The notes under the pieces are model-generated. The model worked only from the letters and a program-made list of their open reading frames with translations, ran no database searches and was not told the DNA's origin. 64,000 nucleotides of DNA. Source: Streptomyces sp. CB02959. Its GTDB lineage: Bacteria; Actinomycetota; Actinomycetes; Streptomycetales; Streptomycetaceae. Of the stretch, positions 56,330 through 64,000 are shown in pieces. Numbering within the stretch: the first letter of the stretch is position 1; each line of letters starts with the position of its first letter. The stretch spans positions 62,001 to 126,000 of the forward strand of contig NZ_NNBP01000022.1 of NCBI RefSeq assembly GCF_002803155.1, read 5' to 3'. The translations under genes and the position numbers were made by a program.

Positions 56330-57112
56330 TCAGGGCACGGTGAGCGGTCCGGCGGTGGCCGGTTCGAGCTCGGCGGGGCCGACGCCGGCCCGGCGGGCCA
56401 GGGCGACGGCGGCGAGGGTGGAGTGCACGCCCAGTTTGCCGAGCACGTTCTGCATGTGGGTGCGGACGGTGTGCGGGGAGAGGAAGAGCCGCTCGGCGAC
56501 GGCCTTGCGGCCCAGGCCGGCGACCATGCAGCGCAGCACCTCGCGTTCCCGCGGGGTCAGGGACTCGACCAGGCGTTCGCTCTCGGAGCGGTGCTTGCGG
56601 GCCGCGGTCAGCTCCCGCAGGACGCCGGTGAGCAGGGCCGGCGGCAGGTGCGTCTCGTCGCGCAGGACGCCGCGGATGACGGCCAGCAGACGGGAGAGGG
56701 AGGAGTCCTTGGCGACCCAGCCGGAGGCCCCTGCCTGGAGGGCGGCGGCGGCCCGGCGCGGGTCGTCGCGGTCGGCGAGGACCACGGTCCGCAGGTACGG
56801 GTGGCTGGTGCGCAGGCCGGAGACGAGCGCGATGCCGTCCAGCGGGCAGCCGCGGGGCGGGCCTTCGCGGGGTGCGCCGTCGCGGGCGGGCCCTTGGGGC
56901 GGCACGGCGAGGAGCGGTGCGGCCAGGTCGGCGTCGGCCAGCAGGACGTCGAAGCGGCGGCCGTCGGCGGCGGCCCGGTCGAGTGTCCGCAGGGCCGCCG
57001 GGGCACTGCCCGCCGCGGCGACGTCCACGTCCACCTCCGCGGCCAGTGCGGCCGCCAGGGATTCGGCGAAGATGCGGTGGTCGTCAACCACCAGAACCCG
57101 GATTCGTTGCAC
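56330..57112 (-). CDS. LuxR/NarL-type response regulator
   Basis: A 260-residue regulator. The receiver starts RIRVLVVDDHRIFAES with acidic pair DD, a plausible phospho-acceptor in DVLLADADL and the Lys in GWVAKDSS; an Arg/Gly/Pro-rich insertion disturbs the centre. The C-terminal LuxR HTH reads LTPREREVLRCMVAGLGRKAVAERLFLSPHTVRTHMQNVLGKLGV. GTG 57112 is chosen because the conserved receiver begins there and GGGGG lies upstream. It closely resembles the regulator at the other end of the gal region (62886-63581). No sensor kinase is adjacent. Confidence 0.88.
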   Translation of the reverse strand: MQRIRVLVVDDHRIFAESLAAALAAEVDVDVAAAGSAPAALRTLDRAAADGRRFDVLLADADLAAPLLAVPPQGPARDGAPREGPPRGCPLDGIALVSGLRTSHPYLRTVVLADRDDPRRAAAALQAGASGWVAKDSSLSRLLAVIRGVLRDETHLPPALLTGVLRELTAARKHRSESERLVESLTPREREVLRCMVAGLGRKAVAERLFLSPHTVRTHMQNVLGKLGVHSTLAAVALARRAGVGPAELEPATAGPLTVP

Positions 57113-57354
57113 AGAGACCCCCTGTCTCGGTGAACGGACCATAGCGGGCACGGCGCCCGGATTGAAGATCGCCTCGGCCGCGCGGCGGCCGCCGCGGGCC
57201 GGTGGCCACCCGCCCCGGGCGCGGTACCCGAACGGTCTCGCCCCCCTGATCGGCGCCGGCCCCCACCGGCGCTGGTGACAGCGTACGGACGGGGTACGCC
57301 AGGGGAAGCCGATTGACGAAAGTGGCCGGGGAACGGGGTGGGCCGCGGCCCGGC

Positions 57355-58530
57355 CTAGGGCTCCAGGCGGTGGGCGCCGGGTCCGGGGACGGCCGGGAAG
57401 ATCCGCGGTGCGGTGTGTCCGGCGGTGGCGAACGCGGTGTGCAGGGCGCGGGTGACGGCGGGTGCGGCGTCCGCTTCGACGAGGACGAGTGCCGAGCCGC
57501 CGAAGCCGCCGCCGGTCATGCGGGCGCCCAGGGCGCCGGCGGCGTTGGCCGTGTCGACGGCGAGGTCGAGTTCCGGGCAGGAGATCTTGAAGTCGTCGCG
57601 GAGCGAGGCGTGTCCGGCGGTGAGCAGGGGGCCGATGGCGCGGGGACGGCCGGCGTCGAGGTGCGCGACGGTCTGTTCGACGCGGTGGTTCTCGGTGACG
57701 ATGTGGCGGACGAGGGCGCGCACGACCGGGTCGTCGGCCAGTGCGTCCAGGGCTTCGGGCAGATGCTCGTACGGAATGTCACGCAGCGCGTGCACGCCGA
57801 GCGCCCGCGCGCCCCGTTCGCATCCGGCGCGTCGCTCCGCATACGCGCCGTCGCCGAGTTGGTGGCGGACGCGGGTGTCGACGACGAGGAGGTGGAGCCC
57901 CTCCGCGGCCAGCTCGAACGGGACGTGGCGGCGGGTGAGGTCGCGGGTGTCGAGGAAGAGGGCGTGACCGGCGGTGCAGCAGGCGGCCGCGGTCTGGTCC
58001 ATGATCCCGCAGGGCACGCCGACGTAGGCGTTCTCGGCGCGCTGGGCGAGGCGGGCCAGCTCCTCGCGGGGCAGGCCGAGGCCGTGGAGGTCGTCGAGGG
58101 CGAGGGCGGTGGCGACTTCCAGGGCGGCCGAGGAGGAGAGGCCGGCGCCGAGCGGGACGGTGCTGGTGTAGTGCAGGTCGGCGCCGCCGATCGGCAGGCC
58201 GGCTTCGCGCATCGCCCAGACCACGCCGGCGGGGTAGGCGGCCCAGTCGCCCCCGGTGGCCGGGGGGCGGAGGTCGTCGGTGCGGAGGGTGACGATGCCG
58301 CCGGGGGCGCCGGCGGAGTGCAGCCGCAGCACCCCGTCGGTGCGGGGTGCGGCGGCGGCGATGGTGGTGTGCGGGAGGGCCAGGGGCATCACGAAGCCGT
58401 CGTTGTAGTCGGTGTGTTCACCGATGAGGTTGACCCGGCCGGGGGCCGCCCAGGTGCCGGCGGGCTCCGCCCCGTACACCTGGTGGAAGGCCGCCGCGGT
58501 GCGGGCCGCGCCGTGCTCCGTGTCTGTCAC
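57355..58530 (-). CDS. galK: Galactokinase
   Basis: A 391-residue GHMP kinase that phosphorylates galactose at C1. Seen are the galactokinase signature GRVNLIGEHTDYNDG, the GHMP motif VPLGAGLSSSAALEVA, GIMDQTAA and the C-terminal ARMTGGGFGGSALVLV. GTG 58530 has AAGGAG upstream. Third gene of the galT-galE-galK operon of the Leloir pathway, starting 50 bp after galE. Confidence 0.97.
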   Translation of the reverse strand: MTDTEHGAARTAAAFHQVYGAEPAGTWAAPGRVNLIGEHTDYNDGFVMPLALPHTTIAAAAPRTDGVLRLHSAGAPGGIVTLRTDDLRPPATGGDWAAYPAGVVWAMREAGLPIGGADLHYTSTVPLGAGLSSSAALEVATALALDDLHGLGLPREELARLAQRAENAYVGVPCGIMDQTAAACCTAGHALFLDTRDLTRRHVPFELAAEGLHLLVVDTRVRHQLGDGAYAERRAGCERGARALGVHALRDIPYEHLPEALDALADDPVVRALVRHIVTENHRVEQTVAHLDAGRPRAIGPLLTAGHASLRDDFKISCPELDLAVDTANAAGALGARMTGGGFGGSALVLVEADAAPAVTRALHTAFATAGHTAPRIFPAVPGPGAHRLEP

Positions 58531-58580
58531 GTGGACTCCTTCGTGCTGTCCCGGCCGGGGCGCCGCCCCGAGGCCCGGTC

Positions 58581-59567
58581 TCAGTCGCCGGTCGGGCCGG
58601 GGTTCTCGGGGCTGGTGGTGGCCCGGGCGAACGTCCAGGCGTCGGCGACGATGCCTGCCAGGTCGGTGCGGGTGGGGCGCCAGCCGAGCCGGTCGGTGGC
58701 GGTGCGGGCGGAGGCGACGAGGACGGCGGGGTCGCCGTCCCGGCGCGGGGCGGTCACCTCGGGGATGGGGTGGCCGGTGACCTTGCGGACGGTCTCGATG
58801 ACCTCGCGGACGGAGAAGCCGTTGCCGTTGCCGAGGTTGCAGATGAGGTGTTCGCCGGGGCGGGCGGCGGCCACGGCCAGCAGGTGGGCCTCGGCCAGGT
58901 CCGCGACGTGGATGTAGTCGCGGACGCAGGTGCCGTCGGGGGTCGGGTAGTCGTCGCCGTAGACGGAGATGGCGTCGCGGCGGCCCTGGGCGACCTGGAG
59001 GACGAGCGGGATCAGGTGCGACTCGGGGTCGTGGCGTTCGCCGTGACGGCCGTACGCGCCGGCGACGTTGAAGTAGCGCAGCGACACCGCGGCCAGGCCG
59101 TGCGCGGCCGCCTCGCCGGTGATCATGTGGTCGACGGCGAGTTTGGTCGCGCCGTAGGGGGAGGTGGGGGCGGTCGGATCGGTCTCGGTGATGGGGGTGT
59201 TGACCGGTTCGCCGTAGGTGGCCGCGGTGGACGAGAAGACGAGGGTGCGCACACCCGCCGTGCGCATCGCGGCGAGCAGTTCCATGGTGCCGCCGACGTT
59301 GTTGGTCCAGTACTTCTCCGGCTGCCGGACGGACTCGCCGACCTGCGAGAACGCGGCGAAGTGCAGGACCGCGTCGTACGTGGCATCCAGCCACCGGTGC
59401 GCGTCGCGGATGTCGCCCTCGATGAACGTCGCCCCGGCGGGCACGGCCGCGCGGAAGCCGGTGGAGAGGTTGTCGAGGACCGTGACGGTGTGGCCGGCCT
59501 CCAGCAGGTGCTGGGCCACCACGCTGCCCACGTAGCCCGCCCCGCCGGTCACCAGGTAATTGCTCAT
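58581..59567 (-). CDS. galE: UDP-glucose 4-epimerase
   Basis: A 328-residue extended SDR that interconverts UDP-galactose and UDP-glucose. The NAD motif VTGGAGYVGSVV starts at residue 6; catalytic Ser/Tyr/Lys lie in FSSTAATYGE and SPYGATKLA. RYFNVAGAYG and DYIHVADLAEAHLLA are typical. The ATG overlaps the galT stop by 4 bp, so translation is coupled. Confidence 0.96.
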   Translation of the reverse strand: MSNYLVTGGAGYVGSVVAQHLLEAGHTVTVLDNLSTGFRAAVPAGATFIEGDIRDAHRWLDATYDAVLHFAAFSQVGESVRQPEKYWTNNVGGTMELLAAMRTAGVRTLVFSSTAATYGEPVNTPITETDPTAPTSPYGATKLAVDHMITGEAAAHGLAAVSLRYFNVAGAYGRHGERHDPESHLIPLVLQVAQGRRDAISVYGDDYPTPDGTCVRDYIHVADLAEAHLLAVAAARPGEHLICNLGNGNGFSVREVIETVRKVTGHPIPEVTAPRRDGDPAVLVASARTATDRLGWRPTRTDLAGIVADAWTFARATTSPENPGPTGD

Positions 59568-60610
59568 GGCTTGCTCGCTACCTCTCGCAGTCGCTCGGCC
59601 GCAGCCTCCGGCGGCACGTCGTTGATGAACACGTTCATGCCGGACTCGGAACCCGCGAGGAACTTCAGCTTGCCGGGAGTCCTGCGGACGGTGAAGAGCT
59701 CAAGGTGGAGCGCGAACTCGGAGCGGTCCGCGACGTGTACGGGTGCCTGGTGCCAGGCGGAGATGTACGGCGTCGGGGGCGCTTCCGGGCCGAAGAGCCG
59801 GTCGAACCGCCGCAAGACTTCCAGGTAGATCTGTGGGAATTCTGTGCGGGCCGGCTCGTCGAGGGCGAGCAGATCGGGGACCCGGCGCTTGGGGTAGAGG
59901 TGCACCTCGTAGGGCCAGTGGGCGGCGTAGGGGACGAAGGCGACCCAGTGGGTGCCGTCGAGGACGACGCGGCTGCCGTCGGCGCGTTCGCGGGCGACGA
60001 CGTCGTCGAAGAGGTTGCGGCCGGTGGTCTCGCGGTGGGCGGCGAGGGAGGCCAGCATCCGTTCGGTGCGGGGGGTGACGAAGGGGTAGCCGTAGATCTG
60101 GCCGTGCGGGTGGCCGAGGGTGACGCCGATCTCGGCGCCGCGGTTCTCGAAGCAGAAGACCTGCGCCACGCCGGGGAGTTGGGCCAGCGCCGCGGTGCGG
60201 TCGGTCCAGGCGTCGAGGACCAGGGCGGCCTGCTCCTCGGTGAGGTCGGCGAACGAGGCGTCGTGGTCGGGGGTGAAGCAGACCACCTCGCAGCGGCCGT
60301 GGTCGCCGGCCAGGGACGGGAAGCGGTTCTCGAAGACGACGACGTCGTAGGCGTCGGCGGGGATCTCGGTGTGCCGGCCGGCGGTGGAGGGGCACAGCGG
60401 GCAGGCGTCGACCGCGGGGTGGTAGGGGCGGCCCTGGCGGTGCGAGGCGACGGCGACGGCGTCGCCGAGGAGCGGGTCGGTGCGGATCTCGGAGGTGGTG
60501 GCGACCGGGTCCAGGGGGCGGGGGTCGACGGCGGTGCGGTCGGTGGCGTCGGACGCGTCGTAGTAGATCAGCTCCCGGCCGTCCGCGAGCCGGGTCGTCG
60601 TCTTCTTCAC
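59564..60610 (-). CDS. galT: Galactose-1-phosphate uridylyltransferase
   Basis: A 348-residue HIT-fold transferase exchanging UMP between UDP-glucose and galactose 1-phosphate. The active-site motif GHPHGQIYGYPF with nucleophilic His is intact, as are zinc-type cysteines ACPLCPS and FENRFPSLAGDHG. GTG 60610 has GAGGAGC eight bases upstream; longer readings in the same frame run into the promoter. First gene of the gal operon, divergent from the symporter. Confidence 0.96.
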   Translation of the reverse strand: MKKTTTRLADGRELIYYDASDATDRTAVDPRPLDPVATTSEIRTDPLLGDAVAVASHRQGRPYHPAVDACPLCPSTAGRHTEIPADAYDVVVFENRFPSLAGDHGRCEVVCFTPDHDASFADLTEEQAALVLDAWTDRTAALAQLPGVAQVFCFENRGAEIGVTLGHPHGQIYGYPFVTPRTERMLASLAAHRETTGRNLFDDVVARERADGSRVVLDGTHWVAFVPYAAHWPYEVHLYPKRRVPDLLALDEPARTEFPQIYLEVLRRFDRLFGPEAPPTPYISAWHQAPVHVADRSEFALHLELFTVRRTPGKLKFLAGSESGMNVFINDVPPEAAAERLREVASKP

Positions 60611-60783
60611 CGGAAGCTCCTCACCGTGGCGGGCACACCACCCAAACACAAACACACACAATGAAGCACAATCGAACAAAGACGTCAACGCGCAGCCCGG
60701 TCGGCCCACTTGCGCACCGATACCGCCCATATCGGACAAATCTCCGCACGAACCACGACCATCACCCATGATCCAACAACTGA

Positions 60784-60836
60784 AACGCACAAAACTATTC
60801 AGTTTTCGGTCGAGCGTGCGTACGTTTTTGTGCGTT
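60784..60836. promoter_or_regulatory. Candidate operator in the galT-symporter divergent gap
   Basis: AACGCACAAAA (60784-60794) and TTTTGTGCGTT (60826-60836) are perfect 11-bp inverted repeats, 31 bp apart. Further CACAA-type units (CACACACAATG, GCACAATCGAACA) lie at ~60645-60680 in front of galT. The arrangement suggests one regulator controlling both divergent promoters, possibly with looping. Confidence 0.5.
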
Positions 60837-60895
60837 CACTTCGCAGACACCGCCGTGCTCCCCGAAAAGGCAGTACTCCCCCGGAAAGAGGGCCC

Positions 60896-62563
60896 ATGAT
60901 CACTCTGGCCGACGGGCTACGACTCCCGACCAACGGGCTCGACTACACGATCCTGGCCATCTACTTCGTCGTCGTCCTCGGCATCGGCTTCGCCGCCCGG
61001 CGCAGCGTGAAGACCAGCCTGGACTTCTTCCTCTCCGGACGGTCGCTGCCCGCCTGGGTCACCGGCCTCGCCTTCGTCGCCGCCAACCTCGGCGCCACCG
61101 AGATCCTCGGGATGGCGGCGACCGGCGCGCAGTACGGCGTCGCGGTCGTCCACTGGTACTGGATCGGCGCCATCCCCGCCATGGTCTTCCTCGGCCTGGT
61201 CATGATGCCCTTCTACTACCGCTCGAAGGTCCGCTCCGTACCGGAGTTCCTACTCCAGCGCTTCGACAGGTCGGCGCACCTGCTCAGCTCGATACTCTTC
61301 GCCTTCGCCGCCGTCCTGATCGCGGGCGTGAACCTCTACGCCCTGTCGATCGTCGTCGAGGCGCTGCTCGGCTGGCCGCAGTGGGTGGCCATCGTCGTCG
61401 CCGGGCTCTTCGTCCTCGCGTACATCACCATCGGCGGCCTCTCCTCGGCGATCTACAACGAGGTACTCCAGTTCTTCGTGATCCTCGCCGCGCTCATCCC
61501 GCTGGTCATCCTCGGCCTCAAGCGGGTCGGCGGCTGGAGCGGCCTGACCCACTCGCTCACCTCGTCGCACGGCGACAACTTCCTGACGGCCTGGGGCGGC
61601 ACCGGCATCGGCCAGGCCAACCCGCTGGGCGCCAACTGGCTGACGATCATCCTCGGCCTGGGCTTCGTGCTCTCCTTCGGCTACTGGACCACCAACTTCG
61701 CCGAGGTGCAGCGCGCACTGTCCGCGAAGAACCTCTCCGCCGCCCAGCGCACCCCCCTCATCGCCGCCTTCCCGAAGATGTTCATCGTCTTCCTGGTGAT
61801 GATCCCGGGCCTGGTCGCCGCCGTCCTCGTACCGAAGATCGGCGCCCCCGGCGGCCTCCAGTACAACGACGCGATCCCCTACCTCATGCAGGAGCTGCTG
61901 CCCAACGGCGTGCTGGGCATCGCCGTCACCGGCCTGCTCGCCGCCTTCATGGCCGGCATGGCGGCCAACGTCTCGTCCTTCAACACCGTCTTCACGTACG
62001 ACATCTGGGCCAAGTACGTGAAGACGGACCGGCCCGACGGCTACTACCTGCGCTTCGGCCGGCTGATCACCGCGATCGGCGTACTGGCCTCGATCGGCAC
62101 CGCGTTCATCGCCTCGTCGTTCTCCAACATCATGGGCTACCTCCAGACCCTGTTCTCCTTCTTCAACGTGCCGATGTTCGTGGTCTTCATCATCGGCATG
62201 TTCTGGAAGCGGGCGTCGATGAAGTCCGGCGTCTGGGGCCTGCTCGCGGGCACCACCGCCGCGATGGTCAACTACTTCTGGATCTACAAGCAGGGCATCA
62301 TCTCCATCCCCACCGACCAGGGCGCCAACTTCGTCTCCGCGATCGTCGGCTTCGTCGCGGGCGCGGTGGTCATGGTCGTCGTCACCCTCTTCACCGAGCC
62401 CAAGCCGCAGGCCGAACTCGCCGGGCTGGTCTACGGAACGACCGCGCCCGGGCTGGAGGAGCCGCCCGCCGAGGGCGACGGCGCCTGGTACCGCAAGCCC
62501 GCGCTGCTCGGCTGGGGCGCCATCGCCCTCGCCACGCTGTGCTACCTGCCCTACTCGCTCTGA
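60896..62563 (+). CDS. Sodium:solute symporter (SSS family), probable galactose/glucose uptake
   Basis: A 555-residue transporter with about 14 TM helices. FLSGRSLPAWVTGLAFVAANLGATEILGMAA and GYWTTNFAEVQRALSAKN match the SGLT-like branch, and the loop YITIGGLSSAIYNEVLQF is the sodium/sugar signature region. ATG 60896 follows AGAGGG. The gene is divergent from galTEK with shared regulatory sequence, which makes galactose the likely substrate. A small membrane protein gene follows 14 bp later. Confidence 0.9.
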   Translation: MITLADGLRLPTNGLDYTILAIYFVVVLGIGFAARRSVKTSLDFFLSGRSLPAWVTGLAFVAANLGATEILGMAATGAQYGVAVVHWYWIGAIPAMVFLGLVMMPFYYRSKVRSVPEFLLQRFDRSAHLLSSILFAFAAVLIAGVNLYALSIVVEALLGWPQWVAIVVAGLFVLAYITIGGLSSAIYNEVLQFFVILAALIPLVILGLKRVGGWSGLTHSLTSSHGDNFLTAWGGTGIGQANPLGANWLTIILGLGFVLSFGYWTTNFAEVQRALSAKNLSAAQRTPLIAAFPKMFIVFLVMIPGLVAAVLVPKIGAPGGLQYNDAIPYLMQELLPNGVLGIAVTGLLAAFMAGMAANVSSFNTVFTYDIWAKYVKTDRPDGYYLRFGRLITAIGVLASIGTAFIASSFSNIMGYLQTLFSFFNVPMFVVFIIGMFWKRASMKSGVWGLLAGTTAAMVNYFWIYKQGIISIPTDQGANFVSAIVGFVAGAVVMVVVTLFTEPKPQAELAGLVYGTTAPGLEEPPAEGDGAWYRKPALLGWGAIALATLCYLPYSL

Positions 62564-62577
62564 CCGGAGACCCCGTC

Positions 62578-62916
62578 ATGTCTGAACTGCAGAACGAAGT
62601 CGGCGAGTTGGAGCGCAAGTCGGCCACCGCCGCCCGGCTCTTCGACATCCGCCGGATCATCGGCGGCCTGTTCGTCGTCTACGGCGTGATCGTCACCATC
62701 GCCGGGCTCACCGCCTCCGACGCCGACCTGAAGAAGGCCCAGGACATCAACATCAACCTGTGGACGGGCCTGGGCATGCTCGCGCTCGGCGTGTTCTTCC
62801 TGGTCTGGCTGAAGCTGCGGCCCACCGTCCCGCCGTCCGCGGCGGAACTCCAGGAAGGCCAGGAAGGCCAGGAGCCCCGGCAGGCTCAGGAGGGGCGCGG
62901 CGGCGGCACGGACTGA
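62578..62916 (+). CDS. Small two-TM membrane protein, symporter partner
   Basis: A 112-residue protein with two TM helices (GGLFVVYGVIVTIAGL and LWTGLGMLALGVFFLVWLKL) and a Gln/Glu/Gly tail. ATG 62578 follows GGAGA and lies 14 bp after the symporter stop. Similar small proteins accompany SSS transporters in Actinobacteria, where an accessory role is assumed. The last 31 bp overlap the convergent LuxR gene. Confidence 0.85.
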   Translation: MSELQNEVGELERKSATAARLFDIRRIIGGLFVVYGVIVTIAGLTASDADLKKAQDININLWTGLGMLALGVFFLVWLKLRPTVPPSAAELQEGQEGQEPRQAQEGRGGGTD

Positions 62917-63581
62917 CCCCGCTGGACCCGCTCCAGCAGCCCGGTGCGGGCGGCCAGCGCGGCCGCCTCCAACCGGGAGCCCACCTCCAGCTTCATCAGG
63001 ACCCGCTGGACGTGGGTGCGGGCGGTGCTCGGCGCGATGTCCATGCCCGCCGCGATCACCCGGGTGTCCTCGCCCTCCGCGACCCGGATCAGCACCTCGA
63101 CCTCGCGCGGGGTGAGCAGTTGGAGCAGCCGCACCCCCTCGTCGTCGGGCTGGGCGGCGGGGTGCAGCAGCTCCTGGAACGCCTGTTGGAGCAGTTGCGG
63201 GGCGACCGCCGCCTCGCCCGCCCGGGCCTTGAGCATGGCCCGCTCGACGCCCTCGATGCGCTCGTCGTTGCGGACGTAGCCGGAGGCGCCGGCGGCGAAC
63301 GCGGCGGCGATCCCGCGCGGACTGGGCACCGGCCCGAGCACCACCACCGCGACCTGCGGCCGCTCCTTCTTGATCCGGACGACCGGGTCGAACGCCCCCG
63401 GCTCGGCGGGCCCCGCGGTGCCCAGCAGGCACACCTCCGGCGCCCGGCTCACCACCAGGTCCGCGGCCCCGGCACTGGGCGCGGCGGCCGCCAGGACCCG
63501 GTGTCCGCGCAGCTTCAGGGCCGAGGCGAGCGCCTCGGCGAGCAGGCGGTGGTCGTCGACCACCATGAGCCGCACGCCCAT
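62886..63581 (-). CDS. LuxR-type regulator with degenerate receiver
   Basis: A 231-residue protein related to the regulator at 56330-57112. The receiver begins VRLMVVDDHRLLAEAL, but the phospho-acceptor position reads VCLLGTAG with no Asp, and the conserved Lys is replaced (GYVRNDER). The HTH LTPREVEVLIRVAEGEDTRVIAAGMDIAPSTARTHVQRVLMKLEV is intact. It probably works without phosphorylation, as atypical response regulators do. Its position beside the symporter suggests control of the gal module. Confidence 0.87.
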   Translation of the reverse strand: MGVRLMVVDDHRLLAEALASALKLRGHRVLAAAAPSAGAADLVVSRAPEVCLLGTAGPAEPGAFDPVVRIKKERPQVAVVVLGPVPSPRGIAAAFAAGASGYVRNDERIEGVERAMLKARAGEAAVAPQLLQQAFQELLHPAAQPDDEGVRLLQLLTPREVEVLIRVAEGEDTRVIAAGMDIAPSTARTHVQRVLMKLEVGSRLEAAALAARTGLLERVQRGQSVPPPRPS

Positions 63582-63752
63582 CGAGCGGACCCCCTCAACT
63601 CCCCGACCCGGCTGTGTGTTCCGGGAAGCTACACGCTCGGCTGCCGATGCGCTCCCCCTAGTAGGGAGAAGACCACCGGATCGCGGGAATCCAGACCAAT
63701 CGGGGCCGATAGCCGCCCTTGCGGGGGACGCCCCGACGGCCGTCCGGCGGGC

Positions 63753-64000
63753 TTACGCGTCCTCGGCCAGCTCCAGCCAGCGCATCTCCAACTCCTCGCG
63801 CTGCGCGCCCAGTTCCCGGAGCTCCGCGTCCAGCCCGGCGATCTTCTCGAAGTCGGTGGCGTGCTCGGCCATCTGCGCGTGCAGCTTCGCCTCCTTCTCC
63901 CCGATCTTGTCCAGCTGCCGCTCGATCCGCTGGAGCTCCTTCTGCGCCGCGCGGTTGACGGCGGCCGGCTTCTTCGGAGCCTCGGCGGCCGCCTGGACGG
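63753..64000 (-). CDS. ABC-F family ATPase, C-terminal end (5' part beyond window)
   Basis: Only the last 82 codons are in the window. They encode a long charged coiled coil (AAQKELQRIERQLDKIGEKEAKLHAQM, ELRELGAQREELEMRWLELAEDA, stop TAA), the typical C-terminal extension of ABC-F translation factors. The ATPase motifs would lie outside. About 170 bp of unremarkable sequence separates it from the LuxR gene. Confidence 0.75.
   Translation of the reverse strand, partial: VQAAAEAPKKPAAVNRAAQKELQRIERQLDKIGEKEAKLHAQMAEHATDFEKIAGLDAELRELGAQREELEMRWLELAEDA

Overview
The window is a 64-kb piece of an actinomycete chromosome, almost certainly Streptomyces. The DNA is very GC-rich with G/C-ending codons, GTG starts are common, and genes are divided between strands in short operons. 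Many products are typical of the genus: c-di-AMP-riboswitch-controlled Rpf, DUF397/XRE pairs, MazG, DUF2079, Uma2, TamR/Tam. From memory, the core gene order (cfa - ndh - ppx - DUF501 - divIC-like - eno - rpf - mazG - mfd - tRNA-Gln - glmU - prs - rplY - pth - ppc - desaturase - tam/tamR - galK/E/T) matches the S. coelicolor SCO3091-SCO3140 region. No database search was possible, so family names rest on motif recognition.

Layout. 1-9 kb: lipid cyclopropanation (partial cfa), type II NADH dehydrogenase with a Rex-like operator far upstream, an inserted toxin-antitoxin pair, the Ppx/GppA - DUF501 - FtsB/DivIC-like - enolase string, and RpfA behind a ydaO-type c-di-AMP riboswitch. 9-24 kb: a second Rpf-like protein, a P450, a LysR/MFS divergent pair, an XRE-DUF397 pair, a P-loop/Sel1-repeat protein, MazG, a SurA-like lipoprotein, a secreted HNH-type nuclease, a DUF2079 membrane protein, and a chloramphenicol-phosphotransferase-like protein that lacks the Walker A lysine. 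23.15-23.53 kb: a noncoding element of two perfect 32-bp hairpins with mutually complementary loops. 24-31 kb: mfd, a DHA2-type MFS pump, a coiled-coil protein and 1 kb of degenerate repeats.

31-37 kb is the most unusual coding region. It is a conflict-system island in which nucleic-acid-deaminase and WHH-nuclease modules are fused to, or paired with, SUKH/Imm35 immunity modules. One divergon carries Imm35-like - Pro/Gly linker - deaminase - SUKH-4 together with WHH nuclease - SUKH; the other arm carries a YwqJ-like deaminase followed by SUKH-3. 37-48.7 kb returns to core functions: an orphan histidine kinase, tRNA-Gln, glmU-prs-rplY-pth, Uma2, ppc, and a fatty-acid desaturase with its TetR gene. 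48.7-51.5 kb is a WXG100/CpnT-like-N-domain cassette, probably feeding an ESX/type VII system encoded elsewhere. 51.7-54.2 kb holds tam/tamR and an SDR gene.

54-63.6 kb is a galactoside module: GH42 beta-galactosidase, galT-galE-galK operon, a divergent sodium/solute symporter with a two-TM partner, and two related LuxR-type regulators at the flanks, one without the receiver phospho-acceptor. The window ends inside an ABC-F ATPase gene.
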